Assembly: GCA_916720335.1 (NCBI GenBank)
Contig: CAKAQU010000013.1
Location: 1-20,959, forward strand
Direction of reading: 5' to 3'
DNA: 20,959 bases
Source of the DNA: an uncultured Moraxella sp.
GTDB lineage: Bacteria > Pseudomonadota > Gammaproteobacteria > Pseudomonadales > Moraxellaceae
Positions 19,990-20,959 of this stretch are shown here, piece by piece; the stretch's first letter is position 1; the number at the start of each line of letters is the position of its first letter. The translations under genes and the position numbers were made by a program. The notes under the pieces were generated by a model. It searched no databases and had not been told where the DNA came from. It was given only the letters and a program-made list of their open reading frames with translations.

Positions 19990-20959
19990 CAGCTTTTTGC
20001 CAATCCAGTATTGCTTTGATGTCATTGCCAATAGCAGATTGTAAGGTGGATAAATCAGCGTATTTTTTTTCATCATGTAAATAATGTAAAAAAATTACTT
20101 GTGCGGTCAATCCATACAAATTGCCATCAAAATCCGGAAAATGTACTTCCAAACGATAATTGGCACCATGAACGCTCGGGCGCGTGCCGATATTAACCGC
20201 GCCTAATAAACTGTTGGGGTGAATTCCTAAAATTCCTTTGTGATGACTATGGGTTAAATCACAGGGCTTAATCAGTTCATCATTTTGATTAAAAAATAAC
20301 ACATTTGCCCCAAATACGCCTTTTAATGCGGGTTTGAGCCGAGACAGTGAAATATTGGCGGTTGGAAACCCTAGTGTTCTGCCAATTTTATCGCCGTGAA
20401 CAACTGTGCCTTTTATACTATAGTCTTGACCAAGTAGCGTTTTAGCGGTGGTTAAATCTCCTAACGAAAGTGCATGACGAATTTGTGTTGAACTGATGCG
20501 TGTGTTTTGATGACAGATAGTTGTCAAATTATCAACAATAAAACCTTGATTTTGTAAAAAATTTTTATCACCCAAACGGTCATGACCAAAGCGAAAATCA
20601 TCACCAAGCATCAAATGATTGGCGTTTAATTTTTTTAGCAATTGTGTGAAATCCAAAGCTGATAAAGAACGAAATTCATCATTAAAATCAACTACTAATA
20701 AATAATCAATGTCCAGTTTTTTGATAATCGCTGATTTTTCAGCCAAGTTACTCAGACGCGCGGGCGGATTGTTGGGAGTAAAAAATTCCCTTGGCTGTGG
20801 CTCAAAAATCATCATTGCCGTATGCAAATGCTGCTGACTCGCCATATTTTTTAAAGCATAAAGCATGGTTTTATGTCCAAGATGCACACCATCAAAATTA
20901 CCTATGGTTAGAGCAATCTTGGGCAATGGAGGCGGATTTTTGGGGTCAAGATGGATAAT
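19982..20959 (-). CDS. ribF: Bifunctional riboflavin kinase/FAD synthetase, N-terminus beyond window
   Basis: At least 325 codons, open to the right edge. It phosphorylates riboflavin to FMN and adenylates FMN to FAD. FAD synthetase half: LTIGNFDGVHLGHKTML (nucleotide-binding HxGH-type loop), FEPQPREFF, LGDDFRFGHDRLG and ISSTQIRHAL. Riboflavin kinase half: GTVVHGDKIGRTLGFPTANI, GAVNIGTRPSVHG, LEVHFPDFDGNLYG. A TTG codon at 20926 could be read as a start, but the frame continues as IIHLDPKNPPPLP to the window end. That resembles the short lead-in other RibF proteins have before their first strand, so the real start lies outside. Neighbouring ileS/lspA are often found downstream in other genomes; here the 3' neighbour is the convergent permease. 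Confidence 0.95.
   Translation of the reverse strand: MIHLDPKNPPPLPKIALTIGNFDGVHLGHKTMLYALKNMASQQHLHTAMMIFEPQPREFFTPNNPPARLSNLAEKSAIIKKLDIDYLLVVDFNDEFRSLSALDFTQLLKKLNANHLMLGDDFRFGHDRLGDKNFLQNQGFIVDNLTTICHQNTRISSTQIRHALSLGDLTTAKTLLGQDYSIKGTVVHGDKIGRTLGFPTANISLSRLKPALKGVFGANVLFFNQNDELIKPCDLTHSHHKGILGIHPNSLLGAVNIGTRPSVHGANYRLEVHFPDFDGNLYGLTAQVIFLHYLHDEKKYADLSTLQSAIGNDIKAILDWQKAVK

Noticed and set aside
20926..20959. TTG at 20926 as the ribF start
   Set aside because: The frame continues to the window edge with a RibF-like lead-in, and no ribosome-binding site precedes the TTG.

Overview
The window is AT-rich chromosomal DNA from a gammaproteobacterium, most likely a member of the Moraxellaceae (Moraxella or a close relative). 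This placement is an inference. It rests on the order UPF0149 gene / TIGR02449-type coiled-coil gene / zapA, which I recall from Pseudomonas-like genomes, on a monofunctional RelA, on an LDH-like malate dehydrogenase of 328 residues, on a type-B L31, and on strong A/T preference at third codon positions. No rRNA, insertion sequence, CRISPR array or prophage was seen. Most of the window is housekeeping sequence.

Left part (1-6400): the 5' end of a thiD-like kinase gene (minus strand), tRNA-Ser(GCT) and tRNA-Arg(ACG) each with a promoter, a small polycationic lipoprotein behind the tRNA-Arg terminator, an RDD membrane protein, valS on the minus strand with a strong terminator, a BPSS1780-type membrane protein, and rpmE2 with a leader of about 125 nt.

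Middle part (6400-15150): minus-strand genes in transcription order are slt, an unknown lipoprotein, mdh, relA, mutM and a small exported protein. This series is interrupted at 10.3-11.3 kb by a plus-strand AT-rich insert holding one membrane protein gene with foreign-looking arginine codons. The slt terminator hairpin doubles as the ribosome-binding region of the lipoprotein gene behind it.

Right part (15150-20959): miaB (plus), a UPF0149 gene (minus), then divergently a two-gene division operon (TIGR02449/ZapB-like coiled coil plus ZapA), a TauE/SafE-type permease, and convergent ribF, whose N-terminus lies beyond the window edge.

The most unusual object is the zapA gene. A normal-length ZapA domain is preceded by about 120 residues of low-complexity tail carrying two almost identical copies of the motif AFAAFEKHGNKMTPKK, 49 residues apart. 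Its operon partner is a coiled coil that appears longer than usual for its family. Together they suggest a lineage-specific elaboration of the Z-ring accessory module. Other points worth a check are a Gln in place of the Glu of the RelA EXDD motif, a perfect 14-bp palindrome between relA and mutM, the terminator/RBS overlap upstream of the lipoprotein gene, and the horizontally acquired-looking insert at 10.3-11.3 kb.
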